Positions 1-9,931 of a stretch of DNA of 64,000 nt are shown piece by piece. Under the pieces are notes generated by a model. The model made no database searches, was not told where the DNA came from, and saw only the letters and a program-made list of their open reading frames with translations. Positions within the stretch are counted from its first letter, which is position 1. Every line of letters begins with the position of its first letter. This DNA comes from Ligula intestinalis (Eukaryota > Platyhelminthes > Cestoda > Diphyllobothriidea > Diphyllobothriidae), in the NCBI GenBank assembly GCA_036362985.1, contig JAYGXS010000005.1, forward strand, positions 54,946,803 to 55,010,802. The letters are read 5' to 3'. The position numbers and the translations under genes are program-made.

Positions 1-165
1 CCTGTGTGCGTTTCCAACTACAAGTGGTGCGAGAAGGCGGCCGACGACTTCCGATACGTTTTTGACGTACGGGATCGAACACCAAATGTTGGGATCGGTG
101 CGCCTTTGTTGGCCACCTCGTTTGCACAAGCACCGTTTGAAAACGTTGCGTGGGTAGCAATTCTA
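1..165 (-). pseudogene. Penelope-like element coding fragment
   Basis: Read on the minus strand, this stretch encodes the linker between the reverse transcriptase and the GIY-YIG endonuclease of a Penelope-like element. It matches, with scattered substitutions, the reverse complement of about 13640-13805, part of the larger Penelope copy at 13-14.1 kb. It runs off the window's left edge, so its full size is unknown. The match ends near 165, where the strand switches to a plus-oriented Penelope 3' terminus. No function is left. Confidence 0.75.
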
Positions 166-173
166 CTACTGTT

Positions 174-262
174 TTCTACTCAACTCTTTGTTGATGAATC
201 CGCAATGGATGTAGAAACGTCAGGCGAATAAACGTATTGTCCCAGCGATCGAGTCTTCTTCT
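174..262 (+). repeat. Penelope-type 3' terminal module with hammerhead-like core
   Basis: Plus-strand 3' terminus closely matching 14430-14520. In order: TTGATGA (191-197, one base off the hammerhead box CTGANGA), a short hairpin with ATCC/GGAT arms, GAAAC (214-218) followed by GTC, AATAAA (227-232), CCAGCGATCG (242-251) and a short TTC tract. Penelope-like elements are known to carry hammerhead ribozyme motifs in their terminal repeats. I could not identify a convincing stem I here, so catalytic activity is unproven. Confidence 0.6.
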
Positions 263-690
263 TAGATCAAGTACGTTTGATCCCTCGATAGGAAGTCGGC
301 TTCCCTGTCACGTATGTCGATATCTACGGCTTGAAGTAAGTTCTCGAACTTTGAAAGACCGGATAGTGAACACCTTTGAACTTTTGTAAGATTGAAGTCA
401 TCTCCAATCAAGCAGTACTTTAGATTTAACTCAACTGCGGCAGGAAATGCCTGCGAAAGACAAAGATCGTAGTCCCCACTGGTATTTGGTGGGTGATACA
501 CGCAGCCAACGAGGGAGGAGTAGCTTTCCTTTAGAATAATTCGGAGGAAAAAACTCTCTTCCGAAAGAAGAACTTTCCATGACGGCTAAAAATAAATGCA
601 GCTTCCTCCGCCACGCCCATCATGCCGATCATTTCGAATGTAGGTGTAGCCTAGAATAGAGACCTAAGACCTTTTTCTATTTGGCTTTTT
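262..690 (-). pseudogene. CR1-like endonuclease fragment
   Basis: On the minus strand 262-501 reads as part of an APE-type endonuclease of a CR1-like non-LTR element: the block around LNLKYCLIGDDFNL resembles the catalytic G-D-F-N motif region, and 501-690 continues with the upstream R-N-D-R and G-G-G-S-C motifs in broken frames. It is the same family as the plus-strand element at 41.9-45.4 kb (compare its endonuclease at 43860-44240). It begins directly after the Penelope terminus. Truncated at both ends and frameshifted. Confidence 0.7.
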
Positions 691-1115
691 GAACTCAATG
701 ACCTTTTTCAACATCGCTTTTTGGTGCATTGTCCTGCAGTGATGCAGAACTGGGTGGTTAAGCCACATCATACCTAATGCAGCCTAGGCTAAGTGACGAT
801 GCTGTAGAGCACGAACTTAATTGAACTGTCTTCTTAATGATCGAATCGTCTGCTGGTTTATTGGCTTCAACAGACACGATGCATGCTATGTGAGGTGAGG
901 TATGTGAGGTATGCTTTATGAGGCTATATGCGCATACGAATATTTCTTTACGTAGGTTTTCGACGCATAAGTTTTTGGAACAACTGGACAAAAAATATAT
1001 TTTTTTAGATGATCTATCACTTACCACAGTTCAGCTACCTCCTGCTCCATCCCTCAAGATTTTTGGTGGTGGCTGAAACACACCATACAGGATTCCTCCT
1101 CATAGGTTATATTTG
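691..1115. other. No gene recognised
   Basis: Short open frames on the minus strand have no recognisable domain. The stretch separates the endonuclease fragment from the 3' tail of the next CR1-like element. Confidence 0.5.
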
Positions 1116-1121
1116 GTAAGC

Positions 1122-1194
1122 TTCAGTTCAGTTCAGTTCAGTTTTATCAGGGAAATATAGGTAAATACCTTTGAACTCCCTCTTTGTACATAGC
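1122..1194 (-). repeat. CR1-like 3' end: hairpin block plus CTGAA tail
   Basis: The terminal block at 1147-1194 matches 31084-31131 at 41 of 48 positions by my count. It contains AGGTAAATACCT (1159-1170), which folds as a 4-bp stem with a 4-nt loop. After it, in element orientation, come four CTGAA repeats. Such 3' hairpins are the recognition site for the reverse transcriptase in several non-LTR lineages; that role is inferred here. Confidence 0.75.
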
Positions 1195-2007
1195 TATCAC
1201 GCAGAATATAAATAAATAAATAAATAAATTTTATATTTTAGGCCCGGAGGGCCTCGTCATTGCTAACTTAGTGCTGTGGAAAAATAAATACACAGTTGAT
1301 AAATGCTGCTCTCCATGAAACAACCACATAGACAGCGGGAGCGTTTAGTAGTGTTGGTAGATAAATTCGTCATATCGTCATTTTAAAATAGTAGTCAACG
1401 CATGGTGAACTAAGAAGGAAGCAGTGAAAAAAACTCCTACCATTTAAGCTGGGGCGGAGTTCAGCGAACCCCTGCTTAAAAAAAACAAAACGTAGGAGAA
1501 AAAAACTGCTTCAAAAAAGTTAAGGGGTTTGGTTGAGAGGATTGATTGTAGTGCAAATGAGACAGGACTGTTGATGAGAACGAATGAGGGTGGGAAACGC
1601 TTCTTGTGATTGGAGACATCATATAATAGCAGAGGCTGTCTTTCACCATTGTTACACCGCCCGACTGGCTTCATGATCAACCATCAGGGAGATGAGACCG
1701 GAGGAGACCATCGCGGACAACAGAGTCAGGAAGATGAGGGAACGGCAGAGGTCACCTGATCATCAACGAAACGTCCGAGCTGTGACCTTGTAGACTGCGG
1801 AGTTTAGCGACGAGCTGGCGAAAATAGCAGAACCGCCACGAGCATGACTAAGGACCATGAAGCCTATCGTCAGGGTAGTAAAACGGAGAATAGAGAAAAC
1901 GGCAATGATGACTGGACAGAGAAGTGGACGAAACATCGTTGTAAATATCACTAAAAGAATGAAGAAATAGACATGTATGGAAAAAATTTGATGTAAACAT
2001 AACAACC

Positions 2008-4887
2008 TCAGATACCAGGGGGACCCTTTTCAAAGTCCAAAAGTTGTGTGTTTGGGAAGGAGACGGATAACAAGGACTTTATATCTTCTGAAGTTAAGTG
2101 TTTACGTAATTTGACTTTAAAACCTGCTAAGTTAGACGACAGCCTAATTTCGAGGGGAATATTATTCCAGAGGAAGGCATATTTAGAGGCAAAGAAGTGA
2201 GAATGGTTCGAAGTGGAGCTTAAGGGGGGTGTAATAATCCTGGAGGAATTACGGGTGGCATAAGGTCTATCTGCGGGAATGAGAGCATTGATTCGTGGAA
2301 GGTTAGGGGTAGAGTTAACGCGAAAGAGGAAACAGAGGCCCGCTTCGAGTCTTCTGACCCAAAGAAATGTCATGTTCGCTAACTGACATCTCTCCGTATA
2401 AGAAAGCGTGGATCGAGGAAGAGCGAATATTCTGCGAGTAAATACCCTCTGTACATTTTCAATCTTACTGCGGTCTGAAGCATTCATTAGACCAAAGAGG
2501 GGACAGCAGTATTCTAGGATGGGTAGAACATACATGCGATAAAGTTTTAACTTTATTTCCAGCAGGAAGAAATTGTGTGATATAAAACCACATATCTGTG
2601 CAGCCTTCGCAGATATTCGATCGGCATGAGGCGACAATGCTAGTTTATTTGTGTAGCTTAGACCTAAGTCTTTTATAGTGGATCGTTCTAAAATTGGAGT
2701 ATTTTGAAAGACTAGGGGACGAGGAAGCTTGGCGGGACCAAAACACATGAAACTACACTTGGATGGAGAGAATTCCATCTGCCAGGTAGCACTCCAACGT
2801 GAGAGTGTAAGTAGGTCCGCATTTATTTTATCAACGCATATGCTTGCCGTGTCCTTAGAAAACGAGTATATGCATTTTAGGTCGTCTGCATAAATGAGAG
2901 TGTGTGAATTTTTTAGAACAGTCGAAATTTCGTTTATGTATAGAATGAAGAGTAATGGACCCAAGACAGTGCCTTGAAAAACGCCACTCGTGATCAGCTG
3001 AGAAGTGGAGTAACTATTACCCACTAGGACCTTCTGGCTGCGGTTAGACAAGTAGGAACCGATGAAGTCGAGGAGAGGGGGACGGATCCCAATGGCTTCC
3101 AGTTTTACCAGAAGCCGTCTGTGCGGTACCTTGTCGAAGGCTTTGCTCAGGTCAAAGTAGATAACAACCACGGATTGCTGCTCGTTACGGAGGGAAGTGA
3201 CGTGGTTAAGAAAAGCTAAATGACACGTCTCGCATGATCTTCCAGGTAGAAAACCATGCTGCGAGTCACTTAAAAGCTTATTTTTTAGGCAAAAATCGAG
3301 AATTTGATTAAAAATTATCTTCTCCAGAAGTTTAGCTAGGGCCGGGGTTTTATGTACACCGCGGTAGTTATTTATTTCTGAACGAGATCCTGATTTAAAG
3401 ACTGGAAGAATAATGGATGTCTTCCAAGTGTCAGGAAAGTAACCATTTAAGAGATAGACTGAAAATATATGGCTAAGTAATTTGGGAAAGGCCGACACTC
3501 TTTTGATAACTGAATTGGGGATACCATCAGTTCCGGAAGAGTGCGAGTTTTTTAGACAAATTATCTGTTTACGAATTAATTCTATGGAGAAATCAATGTT
3601 TCCGAGAGTATTGTCCGAGTATGGTTGAAACGACGGGACCGGTTCGGATTCTGTCGTAAAATGCTTCGCAAAGAAAGCATTGAATAAGTCAGCCTTATCA
3701 GACTCATCTACTACAAATGTTTTGTTTTCATTAAGCAATGGGGGTATTTCAATTCCTCGTTTTGCGGAGGCCCTACGGCGAAACAGTTGTGCAACCGATT
3801 TTGCAGAGTTTGACTCGCTCAGGGCGCAAGCTTCCCTGTGCTGGTCACGTGCAAGACGAATCTTTGACGCTAATTCGAAGATCTCTGCGATCCTTAGATG
3901 CACAGACAGCGAACTAGTAGATCTATCTTTCAGCTGCCTCCTCAATTTCTTTAGTCTGGGCAAAAGAAAATGAGGGACGGTCGATTCTGGTGTGTAGGGT
4001 TTCGCAATTTTAGTGGGCACAAATTCCAGCATTTTAGTAGAAACGACCGACATGAGTTCAGAAAGATATGCAGCGTCGTTAATGGAGGAGAGGCTCTGCC
4101 AATCTAATGAGTCAAGAAAATTGTTGATTGAGCTAATATCTGCGAGGTCGTACGCATGATAGGTACGACTAGCACTAGCCTTTTCCGTAGAAGGAAGCGG
4201 AAGGCAACAGTGAATTAATGTGTGATCACTTTGGAAGATGTCCTGCTTAAAATCAACGAAGAGAGGGGCAATACCATTAGTGAAAATCAGATCGAGGATA
4301 TGATTCTGTCTTGTTGGGGAACTAACCAGTTGAGACCAGTTAGAAAAATTAATGGTATCCAGGAAAGGCTGAAATCTAGGTGGGCAATAGTTTGAAAGCC
4401 AGTCGATTTCAGGAAAATTAAAATCTCCAGCGATAATTTTAACTTCAAAAGTGGATTCTGAAATAAACTTGAACATTTCACACAAATTTGCATCTTCTTC
4501 AGATGAAGAGTTAGGAGGATTATATATACAACCGATAATCGCCTTTTGCCGGGGCGACAGGATAATAGAGGCGAAACAGTAATTTCCAGAGAAGGACGTG
4601 CTATTTAGATAAAACGGAAAGTGCCTAAATGACGTTCTAATATACAGAAGACAACCACCACCACGCTTATTAATGCGATCGTGACGATAGAAATCATAAT
4701 CGTCTATGATAAGGGAGGAGTCAGAAATGATTGGATGGGTCCAAGATTCTGTTATGCATATAACATCAGGCATCATCTCAAAAGCGATAGCTCGAAGTTG
4801 AGCCATTTTATTTATAACGGACCTGGCATTAAGCACTATGACATCTAGTGTGTTTCGAGTGACAGGAATATGGCTATAGTTATTCAT
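2008..4887 (-). CDS. CR1-like ORF2: APE endonuclease and reverse transcriptase
   Basis: A single intact 959-codon frame. The N-terminal third is an APE-like endonuclease: N-A-R-S near residue 21, ITESW near 45, the GDFNFPEIDW block near 155 and SDHTLI near 220. The reverse transcriptase follows, with SGTDGIPNSV, FDLSKAFDKV, the GVFQGTVLGPLL motif and the catalytic YADD (LIYADDLKC). The protein would nick the target and copy the element's RNA at the nick (target-primed reverse transcription). The start codon overlaps the ORF1 stop as ATGA (4884-4887). No RNase H domain is apparent. All catalytic motifs I can see are present, so the product could be active. The 3' part is duplicated at 5950-6862. 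Confidence 0.92.
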   Translation of the reverse strand: MNNYSHIPVTRNTLDVIVLNARSVINKMAQLRAIAFEMMPDVICITESWTHPIISDSSLIIDDYDFYRHDRINKRGGGCLLYIRTSFRHFPFYLNSTSFSGNYCFASIILSPRQKAIIGCIYNPPNSSSEEDANLCEMFKFISESTFEVKIIAGDFNFPEIDWLSNYCPPRFQPFLDTINFSNWSQLVSSPTRQNHILDLIFTNGIAPLFVDFKQDIFQSDHTLIHCCLPLPSTEKASASRTYHAYDLADISSINNFLDSLDWQSLSSINDAAYLSELMSVVSTKMLEFVPTKIAKPYTPESTVPHFLLPRLKKLRRQLKDRSTSSLSVHLRIAEIFELASKIRLARDQHREACALSESNSAKSVAQLFRRRASAKRGIEIPPLLNENKTFVVDESDKADLFNAFFAKHFTTESEPVPSFQPYSDNTLGNIDFSIELIRKQIICLKNSHSSGTDGIPNSVIKRVSAFPKLLSHIFSVYLLNGYFPDTWKTSIILPVFKSGSRSEINNYRGVHKTPALAKLLEKIIFNQILDFCLKNKLLSDSQHGFLPGRSCETCHLAFLNHVTSLRNEQQSVVVIYFDLSKAFDKVPHRRLLVKLEAIGIRPPLLDFIGSYLSNRSQKVLVGNSYSTSQLITSGVFQGTVLGPLLFILYINEISTVLKNSHTLIYADDLKCIYSFSKDTASICVDKINADLLTLSRWSATWQMEFSPSKCSFMCFGPAKLPRPLVFQNTPILERSTIKDLGLSYTNKLALSPHADRISAKAAQICGFISHNFFLLEIKLKLYRMYVLPILEYCCPLFGLMNASDRSKIENVQRVFTRRIFALPRSTLSYTERCQLANMTFLWVRRLEAGLCFLFRVNSTPNLPRINALIPADRPYATRNSSRIITPPLSSTSNHSHFFASKYAFLWNNIPLEIRLSSNLAGFKVKLRKHLTSEDIKSLLSVSFPNTQLLDFEKGPPGI

Positions 4888-5957
4888 AAAAAAGAATTTG
4901 AGGGTGGGTAGACAAACTGTAGGCCGTTATTATTTGTGGAATAAGTACTGACGGGTATGGAGCTGTTAGCATACGGGTAGCCAACAATCGATGGCTGATA
5001 AGGTCTGAGATATCTAGGGGCCTCGCTTTCTGGCAGGGAAAAATGAGGAGAGGGTAAACCAAAATAAGCTTCTGGGGCGTTTGGGAGGAATGGGGGGAGG
5101 TGAGAAGACATGTAGAAGTTAGCAGGTTTGGGTGGTAGATGATGGGTAAAGGAACTGATAGGGGGAATCGGTGACATAAAATTAGTGTTAGGGCCGCTCG
5201 CGTAAGGACTAGCGTTCTTAATCAGTGAATGTCCTGTACGGCAACTCCGATTAGAATTAAAACTATACCAGTTAGGGTTACTGCCGTGCAAATTAAATTT
5301 TTCTTGGTTCGGGCCCGGCGTGTTCAATAACGCATTATACGGGGGAATAATATGACTCCCACGGTCAAAAGAGGAGCTAGGTTGTGCTGGGAAAGCACTC
5401 GGCCTAAACGCTATCGACGGTGTTGGCGACATTCTTAATGAACTTCTTGCCGCGTTAGGGGCGGCGGAATTTATAGATCGTTGGACAGAGAATGTATTTA
5501 GACTAGTATTAATCGTAGTAGATGACGGGGCGGCGGGCCTTGACGGTCCCGATATCAAGAGAGTTGGGCTAACTGGTGCACTGATGTTTATGGACCTATG
5601 ACTAGATATTCGGGAGGTAGGGATAGCAGGTGTACTGACCGTTATGGGACTATGAAAAGACACCTGGGAGGCAGGGATAACGGGTGCACTGACGTTAGTG
5701 GGTGTATGGCCAGTTATGCGGGGGGGAGGATTAGCGAGTGCATTTACCCTATCGGGACTACGAACAGATTTAGGAATAGTAGGCTGAGAAGTCATTGGTC
5801 TATTGGACTGGAGAGCCGTATTTCGTCGCTCCATTGGTGTAAGATCTCGACAGAGAAAACTTTTAGTCCTTTCTAAATATTGGGAAATGCGACCTCGTTG
5901 AGCAAAGATTGAGTCCACCTCGATCGGTGAAAACAGTTTAACTAGGACACTTTTCAA
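4884..5957 (-). CDS. CR1-like ORF1, Pro/Ser-rich
   Basis: Open frame of 357 codons ending in a TGA that overlaps the ORF2 start. The first true ATG is at 5834-5832 (about 316 codons); the upstream part opens just after the stop of the neighbouring ORF2 remnant, so the genuine N-terminus may have been lost. The protein is rich in Pro, Ser and Asn, with three imperfect repeats around the pattern P-x-x-x-x-H-S/T-P-x-x-V-S-A/T-P (about residues 75-130). I see no zinc knuckle or RRM. ORF1 proteins of non-LTR elements usually bind RNA as chaperones; that is family knowledge only and not shown by a domain here. Confidence 0.7.
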   Translation of the reverse strand: MKSVLVKLFSPIEVDSIFAQRGRISQYLERTKSFLCRDLTPMERRNTALQSNRPMTSQPTIPKSVRSPDRVNALANPPPRITGHTPTNVSAPVIPASQVSFHSPITVSTPAIPTSRISSHRSINISAPVSPTLLISGPSRPAAPSSTTINTSLNTFSVQRSINSAAPNAARSSLRMSPTPSIAFRPSAFPAQPSSSFDRGSHIIPPYNALLNTPGPNQEKFNLHGSNPNWYSFNSNRSCRTGHSLIKNASPYASGPNTNFMSPIPPISSFTHHLPPKPANFYMSSHLPPFLPNAPEAYFGLPSPHFSLPESEAPRYLRPYQPSIVGYPYANSSIPVSTYSTNNNGLQFVYPPSNSFL

Positions 5958-6862
5958 GATTCAAAGTTGTGTGTTTGGGAAGGAGACAGATAACAAGGAC
6001 TTAATTTCTTCCGAAGTTTGGTGTTTACGTAATTTGGCTTTAAAAACTGCGAAGTTAGACGACAGCCTAATTTCGAGGGGATAATTATTCTAGTGGAAGA
6101 TTTAGTTGGAAGCAGAAAAGCAAGGATGTTTCGATGTGAAGCTAAAGGGGGGTGCAATTATCATGGAGGAATTATGAGTGGCATACGGTCTATCCGCGGG
6201 AATAAGAGCGTTGATCCGTGGGAGGTTAGGGCTAGAGTTAACGCAAAAAAGGAAGCAGAGGCTCGCTTCGAGTCTTCTAACCCAAAGAAATGTCATGTTT
6301 GCAAACTGACATCTCTCCGTATAAGAAATAGTGGATCGAGGAAGAGCAAATATTTTTCGAGTCAAAACTCTGTACATTTTTAACCTCACCGCGGCCAGAA
6401 GCATTTGTTAGGCCAAAGAAGGGAGAACAGTATTCTAGGATGGGAAGAACATACATGCGATAAAGTTTCAACTTTATTTCCAGCAGGGAGAACTTATGTG
6501 ATATAAAACCACATATCTGTGCAGCCTTCGCAGATATTCGATCCGCATGAGGCGACAATGCTAGTTTATTTGTGTAGCTTAGACCTAAGTCTTTTATAGT
6601 GGATAGTTCTAAAAGTGGAGTATTTTGAATCACTAGAGGACCGGGAAGCTTGGCGGGACCAAAACACATGAAACTGCACTTCGATGGAGAAAATTCCATC
6701 TGCCAGGTAGCAGTCCAACGTGAGAGGGTAAGCAGGTCCGCGTTTATTTTATCAATGCATATATTGGCCGTGTCCTTAGAAAATGAGTATATGCATTTGA
6801 GGTCGTCTGCATAAATGAGATTGTGTGAATTTTTCATGATAGTCGAAATTTCAATTATGTCT
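5950..6862 (-). pseudogene. 5'-truncated second copy of the CR1-like ORF2
   Basis: Closely matches the 3' part of ORF2 at 2030-2950, starting just downstream of the conserved G-x-V-L-G-P motif region and retaining YADD (minus strand, residues near LIYADDLKCIYSF). The frame breaks near 6370 and again near 6160. Homology to the full copy stops around 6862 on the 5' side and around 5945 on the 3' side, where ORF1 of the other copy begins. Its own 3' UTR and tail are absent. Confidence 0.88.
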
Positions 6863-6944
6863 GAACAATGGGCGAAATTAGCGAAATAGCAATAGGGACA
6901 GTTACTTTCTGGTTGTGCAATAATTTGTTTATCGGAATCCCGTG

Positions 6945-7021
6945 TCTACGTGGTCGGGTGGTTAGAAGCACTGACATCCTGCTCTACACAGCTTTCCGTC
7001 GTGGGTTCGAAACCCGACCAC
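6945..7021 (+). repeat. tRNA-like sequence, probable SINE head
   Basis: A box A-like segment TGGTCGGGTGGTTAG (6951-6965), like the start of a serine or leucine tRNA body, and a canonical box B GGGTTCGAAACCC (7003-7015) are about 50 nt apart, the spacing of a polymerase III internal promoter. The ends form a perfect 10-bp inverted repeat, GTGGTCGGGT (6950-6959) with ACCCGACCAC (7012-7021). A normal 7-bp acceptor plus 5-bp T stem cannot be drawn from this, so it is not a functional tRNA gene. A tail related to the Penelope 3' module follows at 7099, which suggests a composite SINE. Confidence 0.6.
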
Positions 7022-7094
7022 ATTTTTACCTATATTCATAGGGATATAATGACTCGGGCTTAGGTTTGAGTGCCTACAACGGGAGACTTTTTGT

Positions 7095-7212
7095 CGCGAA
7101 TAAGATTATTGTGCCAGCGACCGATTCTTCCTCTCAATTACTTCGTAGGAGTCACATGTTCGCTTGTATTGTGTAGAGGCTATATCACTACGAATATACA
7201 AAACGTCTTGCC
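7095..7212 (+). repeat. Degenerate copy of the shared 3' module
   Basis: AATAAG (7099-7104), CCAGCGACCG (7114-7123), a TTC-rich remnant and CTCAATTACTTC then ATGTTCGCTTGTA match the module at 14482-14560. The hammerhead-like part is not recognisable. From about 7173 the sequence resembles 15837-15875 (ACTACGAATATACAAAAC shared), so two segments that lie 1.3 kb apart at 14.5-15.9 kb are adjacent here. Confidence 0.5.
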
Positions 7213-7247
7213 TCAGTGAAAGACACGATGTGCTGCGCTTATCCCAC

Positions 7248-7690
7248 AGTGTCTGGGAGACCATTCCCTTCACCTGCTCGCCGCCGAGCCAGCGGTCCCA
7301 GCAGCAGACCGAAGGCGGAAGAAGAGAAGCAAGCTCTTCCGGCAACAGGAGCCAACAAAATGCCTCCGGTGGCGGTGGTTGTGGGGATGCACCCTCATCT
7401 TCCATCCTTACGGAGTCCTCTTCTTCCACCGGGCAGGCCAGCATCGCCACAAACAATGCGCTCTCCTCTCTACAGAACTTTGTCACTTCCGAGTCCGCGG
7501 AGGATAAAGCGGGCGAGAAAAAGCGTAGCAGTGTTTTCCAGGCAGTCCACGCAGAAGCTTCAGGCACCCAGCAGGAATTCTACCGCGTTGAACGACAGCA
7601 TTTCTATATGCACTCCTGTTCAACCTCCAGTCCTCTGGTGGGCAGTTCTTCCTGTGAGTCACACCGTTCTCCTCTACCCAGTTGATTCAA
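7248..7690 (+). other. GC-rich open region, possible isolated exon
   Basis: After a plausible splice acceptor (tcccacag, ending 7249) a plus-strand frame runs to a stop at 7683-7685. It is rich in Ser, Gln and Gly (SGGGG, SSSS runs), with base composition unlike its surroundings. No domain is recognised, the opposite strand is also open over most of it (7106-7567), and I see no partner exon. It could be a captured exon, part of an unrecognised gene, or chance. Confidence 0.25.
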
Positions 7691-9560
7691 TGGTTGGTTT
7701 CTAAAATTGGTGTCCTGCAACTCGATCAGTGAATGCACTTCCGACTTCCTGATCAGATCTGACAGGAAGACGAACCTATGATTCAGTGGTTCCCAGTTCG
7801 GTGTGGAAAGAGCGAAGTGCGTCACCAGGGGGAGGAATAGTATGTTCTGTGCATAGGTGGTAGAGAATAGGTCGGAGAAAGTAAATAGTCGAATGAGCGT
7901 GCGCCCGCATCCAAAAGGGGCGGTGTCTGAAGTGTGTGAGCGTGGTAGTCGTTACATTGAGGCGCTATTTGTGTCTGCCTTGAAGGTGATTGGCTAGACC
8001 GCACTGGAGAGGGGCAAGCATTGGTGCGCGAGTGCTACCAGTCGCGAGAGGCGAAAGGTTGAACTTTGCACGCGGAGTTTTATCACTGCAGAACGTTTGA
8101 CATATTATTGCTTGATTGCGAAAGAACACCCAAGCCCTGCCAACATGCCCTCGTTGCCAGTGAATGTTCCGTGCACGTATTGGCCTGGTAGGTCATCTCA
8201 GGACGCAATGTGCCGCCTTTCCACCACCTTTATTTCCTACGGCATCCAACACGGAAACTAACCCTCCTGCTCGCAGCCTCTCCCACTGAAACGTAATTCA
8301 AATCCTTGACTCCATCTATGCACTATTCCTATGCCCTTTTGCATTATCAGCCTGAAATCCTCTATAAATCCAGGCTCAGTAAAATTATAGCACTGCATTC
8401 TGATAATCAACAGGCTACGCACTCAGCTCATGTACGCTCACTATAGAGGCCAGCAGCCAGACCGTGATTAGCCGAGGGTACTTGCTCGCCGATCTTATAC
8501 TTTAAATGCATTCTTACAACTACCAATAACAATACTATAAGACTTTGACATTGCGTTAAACCGCTGCATTAACCACTATGCACCTAAAACGAATCGTGCG
8601 ACAGGTGCACTGAACCAACGCGGGGACTAGATACATGCATGGCGTACTTTACTCCGCGAGCGCTCCGATAACAAAATGACAAGGCAAGGGATCACTACTG
8701 ACTGACTATGCGTAACACCGAAACCTACCAAAAAACTTTTACCAGCTTTATGCAGAATACATTAATTAGATCAGCCACTAGCTTATCCTTTAGCTCTAGT
8801 ATATGCAGCAAGTCTTGTAGCACAGATCTTCTTTTTTTCTTTCTCTTTAATTATTTTTAATTCAATTTTCAATTTTACTATAACTATCTTCCGGCCACCT
8901 TAGTCCCGTCAGCTTAGATGCCATTCTGCCTATGCAAAACTGTAATCTAACTTATCTACAACTTATTTGGCTGGAAAGCGCTACACAGCTTAGACACAAA
9001 CGCACCTCTAAGTATGCGCTATCGAGTCTCTTAGCCTAGATTTGCCGAGCTCTGATATTTCGTTTTAAATCTAGTTCTCAAAGCCGAGTCTGAGGTTTAG
9101 CCTACGACCGTTTTCATCAGCTTCTTCCATTTATAAGCCAAACCTCTGTGTGTTAAAATGATTCACATACTGGTAAGTGCCGAACACAAAATGGCTGAAT
9201 AAATTATGAGAATGAAAATGGTTATGATGCTAATGTGGATGCCCACAGTTGATTTGCGCTGATGAGTAATTATATGCGCTCTATAGGTCATATGCATGCG
9301 TGTCTGTATGAGGATACAGGTCAACCAAGACGTCTTGTGAAACCGATCATACAGATTGTGTTCTCGTGAACGCTACAATTTGGGCCAGCAATCCGGTCAA
9401 ATACACCTCTGGGATGGTAGGAGGCCTAGATACTGAGACTATCCTGCAACAGCTGACCAAGGGTTACCCCGAAATGTATTCCTTTTAGTTGCTTGTTCAA
9501 AGTGATTGTTACAAAAATCACGCAACACAGGTAGGCGCTTAAAATAGGATAAAGGACTCT
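7691..9560. other. No gene recognised
   Basis: No coding signal, RNA gene or clear repeat structure is visible on either strand. Confidence 0.5.
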
Positions 9561-9839
9561 TGGGGCCAGATCGCACGCAAGCCTCACCCATTAAATGGGT
9601 AACCATTGGCAGAACATGTGACTAGGGGCCATTGGCCATTCACAAACCAATCATAGCACTTGACTGGCAAATAGGCTGCCAGCGGTTCTCCGCTCATGCT
9701 AACCGCAAAACTACCATTACAAAGTCCAATCTGCACGCGTCTGCTGGCCTGCACTCCCCTACGCATGGGCAAATACACTGGCTGAACCAATGACAAAGAA
9801 AGCCCGGCTATCCTGCACAGCCACCTCCGTAATCCTAGA

Positions 9840-9931
9840 TGGGCGCTTTCCACCAAACGCTACACCCGGTGACCACAAGTGATGACCTTCTTATGGCTTG
9901 GACAGACAAAACCCTAGATGCCATGACAGGT
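9840..9931 (+). repeat. Low-copy repeat, copy 1
   Basis: About 92 bp here, including CCAAACGCTACACCC, AGATGA-like spacing and GGACAGACAAAACCC, match 10807-10899 with roughly 80-85% identity by eye. Both copies are in the same orientation. The sequence is not coding and has no recognised family; the surrounding 9.5-10.1 kb may belong to the same larger repeat. Confidence 0.65.

Larger units (their letters stand above)
1122..5950 (-). mobile_element. CR1-like non-LTR retrotransposon, near full length
   Basis: Minus-strand element with, in its own order, ORF1 (start near 5834 or upstream), ORF2 (4887-2008), a 3' untranslated region of about 0.8 kb (2007-1195), a conserved 48-nt 3' block and a tail of four CTGAA units (TTCAG on the plus strand, 1122-1141). 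There is no poly-A tail; a short pentanucleotide tail and the endonuclease-RT order fit the CR1/L2/Jockey group. ORF2 has no stop or frameshift over 959 codons, so this is a young copy. Its 5' end abuts the ORF2 remnant of a second copy with no visible 5' UTR, so the true 5' end may be missing. Confidence 0.85.

Noticed and set aside
1763..2005. Hydrophobic 80-codon minus-strand frame as a gene
   Set aside because: It lies in the 3' untranslated region of the CR1-like element and shows no conservation with the related element at 31 kb.
6945..7021. Functional tRNA gene
   Set aside because: Box A and box B are present, but no proper acceptor and T stems can be paired together; better seen as a SINE head.
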